Source: Pinibacter aurantiacus (lineage in GTDB: Bacteria; Bacteroidota; Bacteroidia; Chitinophagales; Chitinophagaceae). Taken from it: a stretch of 64,000 nt of DNA. Below, piece by piece: positions 8,606-17,196 of the stretch. A program made the position numbers and the translations under genes. A model generated the notes under the pieces. The model did no database searches and had not been told where the DNA came from. It saw only the letters and a program-made list of their open reading frames with translations. Each line of letters begins with the position of its first letter. Position 1 is the first letter of the stretch. The stretch spans positions 248,001-312,000 of the forward strand of contig NZ_JAHSPG010000015.1 of NCBI RefSeq assembly GCF_019130065.1, written 5' to 3'.

Positions 8606-8718
8606 GAATTAAGAATTAAGAATTCTTTCTGTGCAGCATTAAGTTTGCTGACAAACGGGATAACAGCTCAGTCAACAATTCTTAATTCCTAATTCTTAAT
8701 TCTTAATTCTTAATTCCC
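8606..8718. repeat. Inverted-repeat element copy B, AATTAAGAATT unit
   Basis: The left arm (8606-8625) and right arm (8677-8718) have the same unit as copy A. The loop shares CTGTGC-GCATT and GCTCAGTCAACAATTC with copy A in the same order and orientation. Confidence 0.8.
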
Positions 8719-8754
8719 CATTAAACATTCTACTTTCCTGATTGTTAACCCTTC

Positions 8755-10236
8755 ATGTTACATCAACTACTACATGAAATTGGTTATCGCGGGAGACAGT
8801 TGCAATGGGTAATTGTTGTGTGCCTCTGTGGTTTACAGGCTAAAACGCAAACCAATAGAACAACCTTGAATGACTGCTTTGTGATTGCGCAGAAGAACAA
8901 TGTGCTGATCAGCCAGGCGAAAACATCTTTGCTGGCAAGACAATATTCAATGCAGGCAGAGAAGCAGTCGTATTTACCCAAAGTTGACCTGCTGGCGAGT
9001 TACAGCTACTTGAGCAAACCCCTGGAAATTAATCTGCAAACGGTTAGAGACGGCATTATCACGGGTTCGTCTCTGCAAGCAGTTAACACGGCGAACCAGG
9101 TATATAAAGAGATAACAGGGCAGAACATTTCCTCCGATGCGGCACAAAGAATTGAAAGCACTTCACGCACGATCATCAACGCGGCTTATCCAAATTACAA
9201 TCCACCGCTTAGCAAGCAATCGTATTTCCTGGCAGGCCTCGGCGTTCGCCAACCCATTTATCTTGGCAACAAATTAAGAACAGTGCAGGATGTTGCAACA
9301 GCAGAATTCCATGCGGGACAAGTCAATCTCGACCTTGTTCAAAAGGATATAAAGTTTGCCATCGCATTGCAATATATACGGATCATGTACCTCAATGCCA
9401 TTTTACAAAAGGAAAACACTATCGTATCGTCATTACAAAAAAATGACAACTACGCCAATGAAATGGTGAAGGAACAAATACTTCCGCCCTATCAGCGTAA
9501 CTGGGCGAAAGTAGCGCTGATACAGGGAAAAACGCGGCTAAGCAATCAACAACTCGAAAAACAAAATGCATTGGTAGAACTAAACAAATTGCTTGGCGCG
9601 CCACTCGATTCAGTCATCATTATAACAGACACACTGATATACAAGCCAACAAAAATAGATACGGTCAACAATGAATTTTATCAAACGAATCCCGGTTATC
9701 AGTTTGTAAACAGTAAAAGCGCACTGGCAGAAGCAACATTGAAAGGCAGCAAATCTTTTTCACTGCCAAATATATTCGCAGTGGGCAATCTTAATCTCTA
9801 TCAAAATGATTTGCCGGTAACCATTCCGCCGTGGTTTGTAGGTGTGGAAATGCAATGGACCATCTTCAATGGAACGCAAACAATTAAACGTGTGAAAGCC
9901 GCGCAGCAACTATTAGAAGAATCAAAGCTTGCAACAGAAAACGCCAAGTCACTTTTAGAGATGCAGTTGAAAGTAGCCATCAATAAAATGCAGTCTTTGC
10001 AAAATGATGTGGCAGCGCTGGACAGCGCAAGACAGGAAGCCAACACAACTTTTTCGTTAATTGAAGAAAGAATGCGCAACAATCTTTCTTCACCCAAAGA
10101 TGTAAACGATGCATTGTTGATTAAAGAAGAAATTGAAAAGGCTTACTATACTGCTGTACTCGGCTACTATCTCGCAATGGCAGAGTATTTTAACATTGTA
10201 GGAACGCCGGAAAAAATATCAGCATACTTACAATAA
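8755..10236 (+). CDS. TolC-family outer membrane efflux protein
   Basis: The protein has 493 residues. A leader with hydrophobic core WVIVVCLCGLQA precedes the TolC-type body: two long alpha-helical repeats rich in Gln, Asn and Ala (for example SLLARQYSMQAEKQSYLPKV, then KVAINKMQSLQNDVAALDSA), each followed by an amphipathic strand region. It forms the outer-membrane/periplasmic duct of a tripartite exporter. It is first in a four-gene same-strand cluster with an HlyD adaptor (20 nt downstream) and two ABC-2 permeases. The ATG at 8755 is the first plausible start. Confidence 0.92.
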   Translation: MLHQLLHEIGYRGRQLQWVIVVCLCGLQAKTQTNRTTLNDCFVIAQKNNVLISQAKTSLLARQYSMQAEKQSYLPKVDLLASYSYLSKPLEINLQTVRDGIITGSSLQAVNTANQVYKEITGQNISSDAAQRIESTSRTIINAAYPNYNPPLSKQSYFLAGLGVRQPIYLGNKLRTVQDVATAEFHAGQVNLDLVQKDIKFAIALQYIRIMYLNAILQKENTIVSSLQKNDNYANEMVKEQILPPYQRNWAKVALIQGKTRLSNQQLEKQNALVELNKLLGAPLDSVIIITDTLIYKPTKIDTVNNEFYQTNPGYQFVNSKSALAEATLKGSKSFSLPNIFAVGNLNLYQNDLPVTIPPWFVGVEMQWTIFNGTQTIKRVKAAQQLLEESKLATENAKSLLEMQLKVAINKMQSLQNDVAALDSARQEANTTFSLIEERMRNNLSSPKDVNDALLIKEEIEKAYYTAVLGYYLAMAEYFNIVGTPEKISAYLQ

Positions 10237-10256
10237 CACATTCTAAATAAAATTGA

Positions 10257-11249
10257 ATGAGCAAATTCTTAAAAAATTATTGGGCACTTTTTATACCGCT
10301 GATCATTCTGATTGTTGCGTTGATCTTTTTGGTGAAACGTCCGAAGGCAAAGGAAGACAACACCGTGATCGGTATGGTAGATGCAGACTTCCTTGATGTT
10401 GCCGCAGAGTTTCCCGGCAGGCTCGACAGCCTCATGGTGAAGCAGGGCGATACCGTAAAGAAAGGACAATTGCTGGGCGTATTAAGAACCAATGAGATTG
10501 ACGCCATCCGTAATCAGACGCTATCTGCCATTGACGCGGCAAAAAGTCAATTGGCATTATTGCAAAAAGGCGCAAGACCTGAAGTGATCAAATCAGCTGC
10601 CAACGTGTATTCCATTGCGCAGGAGCAGTATGACCTCGCTTCAAAAACCTACGAGCGCATGAACAATCTCTACCAAAAAGATGTGATCTCGGGTGAAGAA
10701 AAAGATATCATCTATTTCAAATTGCAAGCGGCAAAAAAGGAAATGGAAACAGCAAAGCTCAACTGGGATCTGTTACAAAAAGGCACTCAACCAGAACTGA
10801 TACAAGCAGCAACAGCGGTGCTAAAGCAAGCAGAGCAAGGCTATGAACTAACAAAATCATTGACAGACAACACAAGAGTGACGGCGCCTGCAGATGGCAT
10901 CATTTCAACCCTCGTGATACACGAAGGTGAAATTGTTTCGATTGGCTACCCGATGATCACTTTGCAAAAACACGATTCCTATTTTGTACGCTTCAACATT
11001 CGGCAGGATAAAATAAAGGGACTGCAACAAAACAGCAGGGTATCAATTAAAATTCCCGGTGCAGAACCGGAGGCATTTGATGCAGTGGTATCGCGCATTG
11101 CGCCGTCGTTGGAGTTTGCCAATTGGGTGCCTACAAAGGAACGTGGACAGTTTGAATTAAGAACATTCACCATTGAATGCAAACCGGTCAATGTAGCGAA
11201 CATTAAAGGTTTAAGACCCGGCATGACCGCGTCGATGCAGCTACCATAG
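10257..11249 (+). CDS. HlyD-family periplasmic adaptor
   Basis: The protein has 330 residues. One N-terminal membrane helix (residues 7-25, WALFIPLIILIVALIFLV) anchors it in the inner membrane. Then come a biotinyl/lipoyl half (VKQGDTVKKGQLLGVLRT), a long coiled-coil hairpin with two similar segments ending LLQKGARPEVI and LLQKGTQPELI, the second lipoyl half (VTAPADGIISTLVIHEGEIV) and a beta-barrel. This is the standard membrane-fusion architecture linking the permeases to the upstream TolC protein. Confidence 0.93.
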   Translation: MSKFLKNYWALFIPLIILIVALIFLVKRPKAKEDNTVIGMVDADFLDVAAEFPGRLDSLMVKQGDTVKKGQLLGVLRTNEIDAIRNQTLSAIDAAKSQLALLQKGARPEVIKSAANVYSIAQEQYDLASKTYERMNNLYQKDVISGEEKDIIYFKLQAAKKEMETAKLNWDLLQKGTQPELIQAATAVLKQAEQGYELTKSLTDNTRVTAPADGIISTLVIHEGEIVSIGYPMITLQKHDSYFVRFNIRQDKIKGLQQNSRVSIKIPGAEPEAFDAVVSRIAPSLEFANWVPTKERGQFELRTFTIECKPVNVANIKGLRPGMTASMQLP

Positions 11250-11280
11250 TCATCTAGCTATCATTTCAAACACACTATTA

Positions 11281-12444
11281 TTGAACACCATTTTTAAAAT
11301 AACATTTCGTGAATGGAAGCGTATTTTTTCGCTCCCGGCACATTATTGGGTGTTGATTGTGATTCCGCCATTGCTCTTTTTCCTCTACGCTTATATTTAT
11401 GAAAAACAAAAAGCTGAAAAGTTACCCGTTGCCATTTTTGATGAAGATCATTCTGCCATTTCACGCCAGTTGATTTTTTTAATGGAACAAACAGAAAGCA
11501 TTCATTTCACTACCACTGTCAATAGCTACAAGGAGCTGCAAACCAATATGCGGGAAGGAAAGATAATGGCAGCGGTATATTTTCCACAGGGGCTTGAAAG
11601 AAATATCAAAAGCCGGAACCCTGCAACAGTAGGGTTTTACACGAATGCATCTTTTATGGTTACCGCCAAACTCATGTATAAAGATGCAGCCAACGTTTTG
11701 ATCGCAGGAGGTTTAGGTGTTGTGTTACAAAAACTTGAAAAAAAGGGAATGCCCGCCGACAAAGCAATGGCACTCATTCAACCGATCAAACTCATTACGT
11801 ATCCATTATACAACCCACAGTTCAATTACCAGGAGTATTTGGTGCCGGGTTTGATCACCGTTGCCATGCAAATGATCATCATTCTTATTGGCGTATTGCT
11901 GTTGAACTATGAATGGAAAACAAACACGATTCATGAATTGATGTTGATTGCAAATGGCTCTGCATCCAACATCATCATTGGTAAATTGATTGCGCATCTT
12001 GCAATTGCATGGTTGAATTTTATACTCATCGCTGGCATCATATTTCCCATTTTTGAGATCGGCAATTCAGAAGGAATGTTTTCATTTTTCGTTTTGTATA
12101 CACTCTTAGCTATTGCTTGTCTCGGTGTTGGTTTTTTGCTGTCATCCATTTTTGCGGATGTGATGTTGTGTACAGACATTGCCATCTTCTATACCTCACC
12201 GGCATTCGTTTTCAGCGGCTATACTTTTCCAAGATGGGCCATGCCCTGGTATGATCAATACTATGCGCAAATCATGCCCTACGCTCCTTTTCTCGATGCG
12301 TTCATCAAAGTAAACAATATGCAGCTTCCACTTCGGTATGCACAACCTGAAATGCTAAAGTTGCTTTGCTTCATCATCATTACTTATCCACTGGCAATTA
12401 TCTTTTTTCAAAAAAAATGCAATCAACTATATCGAACAGCATGA
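11281..12444 (+). CDS. ABC-2 type transporter permease, subunit 1
   Basis: The protein has 387 residues. It has an N-terminal membrane helix, a periplasmic domain of about 140 residues (KLPVAIFDEDHSAISRQL), then five membrane helices, the classic ABC2_membrane_3 layout of YhhJ/YbhR-like drug or export permeases. The frame begins with TTG at 11281; no in-frame ATG gives a full first helix, so TTG is accepted. It overlaps the next gene by 4 nt (ATGA), showing translational coupling. No nucleotide-binding domain is fused or encoded nearby. Confidence 0.9.
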   Translation: MNTIFKITFREWKRIFSLPAHYWVLIVIPPLLFFLYAYIYEKQKAEKLPVAIFDEDHSAISRQLIFLMEQTESIHFTTTVNSYKELQTNMREGKIMAAVYFPQGLERNIKSRNPATVGFYTNASFMVTAKLMYKDAANVLIAGGLGVVLQKLEKKGMPADKAMALIQPIKLITYPLYNPQFNYQEYLVPGLITVAMQMIIILIGVLLLNYEWKTNTIHELMLIANGSASNIIIGKLIAHLAIAWLNFILIAGIIFPIFEIGNSEGMFSFFVLYTLLAIACLGVGFLLSSIFADVMLCTDIAIFYTSPAFVFSGYTFPRWAMPWYDQYYAQIMPYAPFLDAFIKVNNMQLPLRYAQPEMLKLLCFIIITYPLAIIFFQKKCNQLYRTA

Positions 12445-13607
12445 GTTTTCTATCCAACATATGGAACATTACAAAGCGTGAAACTGCAATGATTGCAAAG
12501 GATCACAGTCTCCTGCTTACACTGCTCATTGCTCCCATTGTGTATGCATTTTTTTACGGAAGCATTTATATCAACAAAGAAGAAACAGAAGTTAAACTCG
12601 CCGTTATCGATGCCGATCATAGTAGCTTATCGCGATTGCTGGCGGAGCAATTAAACAACACTCAAACGATTGATGTGATAAGTGCTGCATCTGTAGAAGA
12701 TGCGCAAGAACTTATGAACGACGGCTATTGCCAGGGTTATTTGTATCTGGAAAAAGGAATGGAGAAGAAGGTTTTGTCCTTGCATCAATCGAAGGCACTG
12801 CTTGCGTTAAACGTTGGTCGCTTCTTACCATCAAGCGATATTTTAAGCGCAGTTACCGAAGTGAGCCTCACCGTGAGCGCCGGGGTTCGTTTGCAATATT
12901 TTCAAAAGAACGGCATGACGGAAGCCATTGCCATGCGCGAAACAATGCCTGTAAGCCTTGACTACAGGCCACTCTACAATGAGCGATCTAGTTACGGAGC
13001 CTTTCTGTTGCCCGGTTTGCTAATGCTCATTTTGCAACAGACATTACTCATCGGCCTTGCATGCAGCTTCGCAGGTGAGCGCGAAAAAAACACATTGCCT
13101 GAATTGCTGCAATTATCCAACCATCACTATTCACTTGCCGTTTGGGGAAAAGGATTTTTCTATTTTATACTTTTCGGATGTTATGCTTTCTTCTTCCTGA
13201 ATGTAAACTTTACCATTTTGCATTTGCCCAACCGTGGCAATGAATGGCAACTTACCTTATTGCTCATGCTTTTCATTTGCTGTCTCATCAGTTTTGGTAC
13301 ATGGCTGGGCTCACTTTTCAGCACACAATTAATCGCTGCGCAAATAATGACATTCACCACTTACCCTATTTTTCTAATCACGGGTTATGTGTGGCCATTT
13401 GATAGTCTGCCGCCAGCTATTCAATGGCTATCCGCATTACTGCCAACAACACCGTTTTTAAAAGTCTATCTTTCCATTGTGCAGCAGGGAGGTTCGCTCA
13501 CAGAAAATGCACCTGCTATTTTACACCTCATCATTTTATGGTTCCTCTACTCTGCCCTTGCCACCTTGAGAATACAGCGGCTCTCCAAAAAACTTTCATA
13601 CGTTTAA
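12441..13607 (+). CDS. ABC-2 type transporter permease, subunit 2
   Basis: The protein has 388 residues from the ATG at 12441, chosen because it forms an ATGA overlap with the preceding stop. It has the same layout as its neighbour: first helix, periplasmic domain with VKLAVIDADHSSLSRLLAEQL, then five helices. The pair are ancient paralogues and probably form a heterodimer with the HlyD and TolC proteins. The ATPase expected to power them must be encoded elsewhere or is lacking. Confidence 0.9.
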   Translation: MSFLSNIWNITKRETAMIAKDHSLLLTLLIAPIVYAFFYGSIYINKEETEVKLAVIDADHSSLSRLLAEQLNNTQTIDVISAASVEDAQELMNDGYCQGYLYLEKGMEKKVLSLHQSKALLALNVGRFLPSSDILSAVTEVSLTVSAGVRLQYFQKNGMTEAIAMRETMPVSLDYRPLYNERSSYGAFLLPGLLMLILQQTLLIGLACSFAGEREKNTLPELLQLSNHHYSLAVWGKGFFYFILFGCYAFFFLNVNFTILHLPNRGNEWQLTLLLMLFICCLISFGTWLGSLFSTQLIAAQIMTFTTYPIFLITGYVWPFDSLPPAIQWLSALLPTTPFLKVYLSIVQQGGSLTENAPAILHLIILWFLYSALATLRIQRLSKKLSYV

Positions 13608-13670
13608 TGCAACTACTTAGGGTATAGAGTTGTCTAAAACTAAAAAGCGGGTTAAACCGTTAGTAATATT

Positions 13671-13964
13671 ATGATGAAGAAATACCAGGTAAGCATAGAC
13701 TTTTCGTGGGACGACGAATTTATGACACTTGTACCGGCGCATCGTACCTACATCAATTATCTCATTAACAAGGATATAGTTGAGTATTATGCCGTAAGCA
13801 TGGAAAAAAGACGCACTTGGATCACCATCAATGCGGAGGATAAAGAGACTGTGGAAGCGTATCTCATAAAATCTCCCTTATATAAATACTGGACCTACGA
13901 GATCGACGAGCTTTTTGTGTTGGATGGCCATGGGTTCAGGCTGCCATCGCTACAGATGAATTAA
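13671..13964 (+). CDS. Small conserved protein of unknown function (97 aa)
   Basis: The protein has 97 residues, no signal peptide and no membrane helix. Composition and pattern (YQVSIDFSWDDEF, then RRTWITINAEDKETVEAYL, then YEIDELFVLD) fit a small alpha-beta ferredoxin-like fold as in YciI or muconolactone-isomerase-like proteins, but the resemblance is only structural guesswork. It starts 63 nt after the permease and ends in a hairpin repeat that separates it from convergent ald. Either of two adjacent ATGs may start it. Confidence 0.7.
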   Translation: MMKKYQVSIDFSWDDEFMTLVPAHRTYINYLINKDIVEYYAVSMEKRRTWITINAEDKETVEAYLIKSPLYKYWTYEIDELFVLDGHGFRLPSLQMN

Positions 13965-14032
13965 AAATTAAAAAGTCAAAAGTCAAAAATTGGAAACCTC
14001 TTTTTGACTTTTGACTTTTTAATTTTGACTTT
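13961..14032. repeat. Compact inverted repeat, AAAAGTCAAAAG unit
   Basis: The left arm (13961-13991) and right arm (13999-14032) consist of AAAGTCAAAAGTC and its complement, with only a 7-nt loop. It lies between convergent genes and could act as a bidirectional terminator. Confidence 0.8.
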
Positions 14033-14036
14033 GTTC

Positions 14037-15146
14037 TTATAGAATTTCTTCTACTGGCAAATGCGCCATACCAAACGTATCCGCTACAGATTTGTACACG
14101 ATCTGTCCGTTTACCACGTTCAAACCTTTTTTCAGACCTGCATCCGCGCGGCAAGCGTCTTTCCAGCCATTGTTTGCCAATTGAATAACATAAGGCAAAG
14201 TTGCATTGGTAAGTGCCAATGTAGAAGTATAAGGCACAGCACCCGGCATATTTGCAACACAGTAGTGCACCACATTATCAATTACGTAAGTTGGATTTTC
14301 GTGAGTTGTAGGTTTACAAGTCTCGATACAACCACCCTGGTCAACAGCAACGTCCACCAATACACAACCTTTTTTAAGGTCTTTCAGCATATCGCGTGTG
14401 ATCAGGAACGGAGCTTTTGCACCCGGAATCAAAACCGCACCTACGATAAGGTCAGCTTGTTTTGCCAGTTCGCGGATGTTGTAACGGTTTGACATTACAG
14501 TTTTCACGTTTGCAGGAAGCACGTCAGACAAATAACGCAGACGAGGAAGGCTCACGTCCATAATGGTAACGTCAGCACCCAGACCAGCAGCCATTTTCGC
14601 CGCTTCTGTTCCTACCACACCACCACCAAGGATCAACACTTTTGCAGGATTTACACCCGCAACACCGCCAAGCAAAATACCACGACCGCCAAGAGGTTTT
14701 TCAAGGTAGTTGGCGCCTTTCTGGATCGCCATACGACCAGCTACTTCACTCATTGGAACCAACAATGGCAAGCCACCGTTTTTCTCAACAGTTTCGTAAG
14801 CAAGACAAACTGCTTTGCTTGCTACCATTGCTTCTGTTAGTGGTTTGTAAGATGCGAAGTGGAAATATGTAAACAGCAATTGGTTTTCTTTTACCAATTT
14901 GTATTCAGATTCAATTGGTTCTTTCACCTTCACTATCATTTCGCCGATAGCGTACACTTCTTCAATAGTAGAGAGAATTTTTGCACCAGCACTTTGGTAC
15001 TCTTCATCAGAAAATCCACTTCCTTCACCTGCAGTCGCCTGCACATACACAGTGTGTCCGTTAGCAACCAATTCTGAAACTCCGGCCGGAGTCAACGCTA
15101 CACGGTTTTCGTTGTTTTTAATTTCTTTAGGTAACCCGATAATCAT
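14037..15146 (-). CDS. ald: Alanine dehydrogenase
   Basis: The protein has 369 residues from the ATG at 15146 (MIIGLPKEIKNNENRVALTP), which matches the usual start of the family; an upstream ATG would add 11 residues. The NAD(H)-binding Rossmann motif is GGGVVGTEAA in the central domain, preceded by LGGRGILLGGVAGV. The enzyme interconverts L-alanine and pyruvate plus ammonia. Length and motifs are canonical. It is monocistronic and convergent with the 97-residue protein gene. Confidence 0.96.
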   Translation of the reverse strand: MIIGLPKEIKNNENRVALTPAGVSELVANGHTVYVQATAGEGSGFSDEEYQSAGAKILSTIEEVYAIGEMIVKVKEPIESEYKLVKENQLLFTYFHFASYKPLTEAMVASKAVCLAYETVEKNGGLPLLVPMSEVAGRMAIQKGANYLEKPLGGRGILLGGVAGVNPAKVLILGGGVVGTEAAKMAAGLGADVTIMDVSLPRLRYLSDVLPANVKTVMSNRYNIRELAKQADLIVGAVLIPGAKAPFLITRDMLKDLKKGCVLVDVAVDQGGCIETCKPTTHENPTYVIDNVVHYCVANMPGAVPYTSTLALTNATLPYVIQLANNGWKDACRADAGLKKGLNVVNGQIVYKSVADTFGMAHLPVEEIL

Positions 15147-15542
15147 TTTTCTAATGTTTAATTTTTTAACTAAACCCATTCATTCTCAGTTATTGACGAA
15201 ATCTGATCTCCATATGGCATAACAGGAAAATGCAGGGGTTATAATTTGCTCCGCAAATTTGGAGGATAATTCCGGATTATGAATCAAAAAATTGACGAAA
15301 CCGCCATTTAGCATCACGTACAACGAACATCCGTTTTCAAAACATCAGAAAATGATTGCCTTTGTTAAGTTTTTTCTAAATAATTGAAAGTTTTGCTTTT
15401 ATCTGTGTGAGGATTTTTTGTATTTGAAGAAGAAAAAATAATTAGGGAGTGTACGGTGTACGAAGTACGATGTACGAGATTCATTTTGAGTGTTTGCCAC
15501 AAAGCATCTCGTACTTCGTACTTCATACATCAAACACACCCG
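15147..15542. other. Intergenic region between ald and the FadR-type regulator
   Basis: No gene is seen. It holds the ald upstream DNA (15147-15300), AT-rich sequence, and the inverted repeat at 15450-15540. A short palindrome (CAAATTATAACC side, with CCAAATTTGCGGAGCAAATT on the minus strand) lies near 15245-15262. Confidence 0.5.
15450..15540. repeat. Inverted-repeat element, GTACGAAGTACGA unit
   Basis: The left arm (15450-15479) has GTACGGTGTACGAAGTACGA units; the right arm (15506-15532) is ATCTCGTACTTCGTACTTC. The right arm ends about 10 nt from the stop of the regulator gene. Confidence 0.8.
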
Positions 15543-16253
15543 CTACTGCACTATCATTTTCGCAAAATCCATAACGCCTTGCAAATGTTCCTTCATGGTG
15601 GCCTGCGCCCCTGCGGCATCGCCTTCTTTTATTTGTTGGAACAGCAGCGTGTGTTCGTTGAGCGCTTTATCTGTAATGGTATCGCAGACTTTAAAAACAG
15701 AATAATTGGAGATGATATCGGGAATGATGATGAGTAAAAGCGACTTTAGCACTTGGTTTTTACTAACTTCTGCAATGGTCAGGTGAAACATAAGATCTTC
15801 ATCTACGGCCTTTATGCCTTGTTTTGCTTTGGCGAGATAGTTATTCAATGAAAGCTCCAGTTTTTCAATATCCGCCTCCGTTCTGCGCTCTGCAGCCAGT
15901 GCCACTGCTGATGTTTCAAGCAAAACACGCGTTTCCACGAGGGACATAAAAGAATAGGCATCTATTTTCAGAATATCACTTATCAAACCCTCCAATGCGG
16001 AAATGCCAATGCCTGCCACATAAGTTCCACTCTGCGGCTTGGTTTTTAAAATGCCATAAAACTCGAGCTTTTGGATGGCCTCGCGCACATGGGTTCTACC
16101 CACACCAAACTTCTCGGAAAGCTTTCTTTCCGGCGGAAGCTTGTCCCCCGGTTTTAACTGACCGGAAATCAGCAACTCCTTGATCTGTCGGATAATAACA
16201 TCCACTGGTTTTTCAACCACCACTTCCTTCAAATCGTCCAAAACATCTTTCAT
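15543..16253 (-). CDS. FadR/GntR-family transcriptional regulator (FCD domain)
   Basis: The protein has 236 residues. The winged-helix domain spans about 15-80 (PGDKLPPERKLSEKFGVGRT then HVREAIQKLEF and a GTYVAG wing). The FCD ligand domain from about 95 carries the usual metal-site residues (DLMFHLTIAE, then LNEH and MKEH). It is divergent from the kdgF-PL17-kduI genes, and two palindromes TTGG-N4-CCAA occur in the shared gap, so it probably represses that locus and responds to a uronate-derived ligand. The ligand is inferred from context only. Confidence 0.92.
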   Translation of the reverse strand: MKDVLDDLKEVVVEKPVDVIIRQIKELLISGQLKPGDKLPPERKLSEKFGVGRTHVREAIQKLEFYGILKTKPQSGTYVAGIGISALEGLISDILKIDAYSFMSLVETRVLLETSAVALAAERRTEADIEKLELSLNNYLAKAKQGIKAVDEDLMFHLTIAEVSKNQVLKSLLLIIIPDIISNYSVFKVCDTITDKALNEHTLLFQQIKEGDAAGAQATMKEHLQGVMDFAKMIVQ

Positions 16254-16315
16254 TCAACAAAATTTACAATCTTCAAATTTCAATACCCTTTAGTTAAGCA
16301 ATTCTAATTTGCTTT

Positions 16316-16456
16316 ATTAATGTCCTACGGACAATAAGATTCATGTTGCTAGATTTTCTATTGACATTGATGCCCTACGGGCAATCCTTTTCCGTAGGGA
16401 AATAATATCAATAGAATAACAGCGAAATCGCCACATTGCCCTTAGGGCATTAACGT
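16316..16456. repeat. CCTACGGG palindromic element, copy 1
   Basis: It contains GTCCTACGGACAAT, GATGCCCTACGGGCAAT, TTTCCGTAGGGAAAT and ATTGCCCTTAGGGCATTAA, four small palindromes sharing a CCYTACGGR core, linked by TTCTATTGA-like spacers. A second copy is at 53736-53888. Confidence 0.75.
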
Positions 16457-16507
16457 CATAACTAAGTGACGTCAATCTCAAAATTATTAAAATAAGCGTC
16501 AAATCAA

Positions 16508-16527
16508 AATTGGACGACCAATTTTCA
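16508..16527. promoter_or_regulatory. Operator-like palindrome 1 (TTGG-N4-CCAA)
   Basis: AAAATTGG-ACGA-CCAATTTT has perfect 8-bp arms. The core TTGG-N4-CCAA matches palindrome 2 at 16691-16706. It resembles half-sites of FadR-type regulators and lies in the gap between the divergent regulator and kdgF. Confidence 0.6.
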
Positions 16528-16529
16528 AG

Positions 16530-16593
16530 TTAAAAGTAAACATTCAAAAGTCAAAAATGCTGCAACTCATTTTGACTTTTAACTTCTGATTTT
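16530..16593. repeat. Inverted repeat, AAGTTAAAAGT/AAAAGTCAAAA unit
   Basis: The left arm (16530-16559) and right arm (16571-16593, TTTTGACTTTTAACTT) are separated by a short loop and lie between the two operator-like palindromes. Confidence 0.6.
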
Positions 16594-16690
16594 AGAATTA
16601 GCGCTGTTTTCGCGCAAAATTCGACCCCTTCGCCTTAGTTTGGCGTAACAATGAAGTACGAAATTTTAAAAAATTGCTATTTTAAAACAC

Positions 16691-16706
16691 AATTGGTCAA
16701 CCAATT
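16691..16706. promoter_or_regulatory. Operator-like palindrome 2 (TTGG-N4-CCAA)
   Basis: AATTGGTCAACCAATT is a perfect 16-nt palindrome, 45 nt before the kdgF start codon, close to where a promoter would be. It resembles the E. coli FadR site, which has a TGGTC/GACCA core. Confidence 0.65.
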
Positions 16707-16750
16707 TTTAATACTTTCATACCCGATTTTATCCTCAACATTTACCAACT

Positions 16751-17089
16751 ATGCAAAGCAAAGAATTCTTACTGGAGCAGGAAATGCAATTTGAAAGTAC
16801 CGATCCGGGCGTTAAACGTCAGATAATGGGTTATAACGACGATGTTATGATGGTGCGTGTAGTATTTGAAAGCGGAGCCGTTGGCTATGAACACAAGCAT
16901 CCGCATATTCAAACGTCCTACGTTGCCAAAGGTGTTTTTGAAATAACAATTGATGGCAAAACGCAACGCTTGAAACAGGGCGAAGGTTTTTTTGTTCCGT
17001 CAAATGTTTTGCATGGAGCAAAATGCATCGAACAAGGAGAACTGATTGATTCGTTCGCACCTATGCGTGCAGATTTTTTGAAAAAATAA
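16751..17089 (+). CDS. kdgF: KdgF-type cupin, unsaturated uronate linearisation
   Basis: The protein has 112 residues and a single cupin barrel. The metal ligands of motif 1 are visible as HKH (H48, H50) with Q54, and H88 of motif 2 in VLHGA. KdgF converts cyclic 4,5-unsaturated monouronates from pectin or alginate into the linear ketouronate. It is first in a three-gene run with the PL17 lyase and KduI, downstream of operator palindrome 2, so induction by uronates through the divergent regulator is likely. Confidence 0.88.
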   Translation: MQSKEFLLEQEMQFESTDPGVKRQIMGYNDDVMMVRVVFESGAVGYEHKHPHIQTSYVAKGVFEITIDGKTQRLKQGEGFFVPSNVLHGAKCIEQGELIDSFAPMRADFLKK

Positions 17090-17098
17090 ACAACAGTT

Positions 17099-17184
17099 TG
17101 TGAGTTGTGAGTGGTAAGCCGTGGTAAAGAGCATCTCAAAACTCATCACTCTCAACTCTCAACTCTCAATTCCCAACTCATAAC
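17099..17184. repeat. Inverted-repeat element, GAGTTGTGAGTG unit
   Basis: A short left arm (17099-17118) and a longer right arm (17143-17184) of CTCAACTCTCAA units fill the kdgF-PL17 gap. Confidence 0.6.
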
Positions 17185-17196
17185 TTACGCTTGCCC

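Noticed and set aside
8241-8725. CRISPR array
   Set aside because: The repeated units are contiguous, imperfect and mirrored; there are no equal repeats with unique spacers, and no cas genes.
12366-12440. Longer start for the second ABC-2 permease
   Set aside because: The extension overlaps the end of the first permease by 79 nt; the ATGA overlap at 12441 is the natural start.
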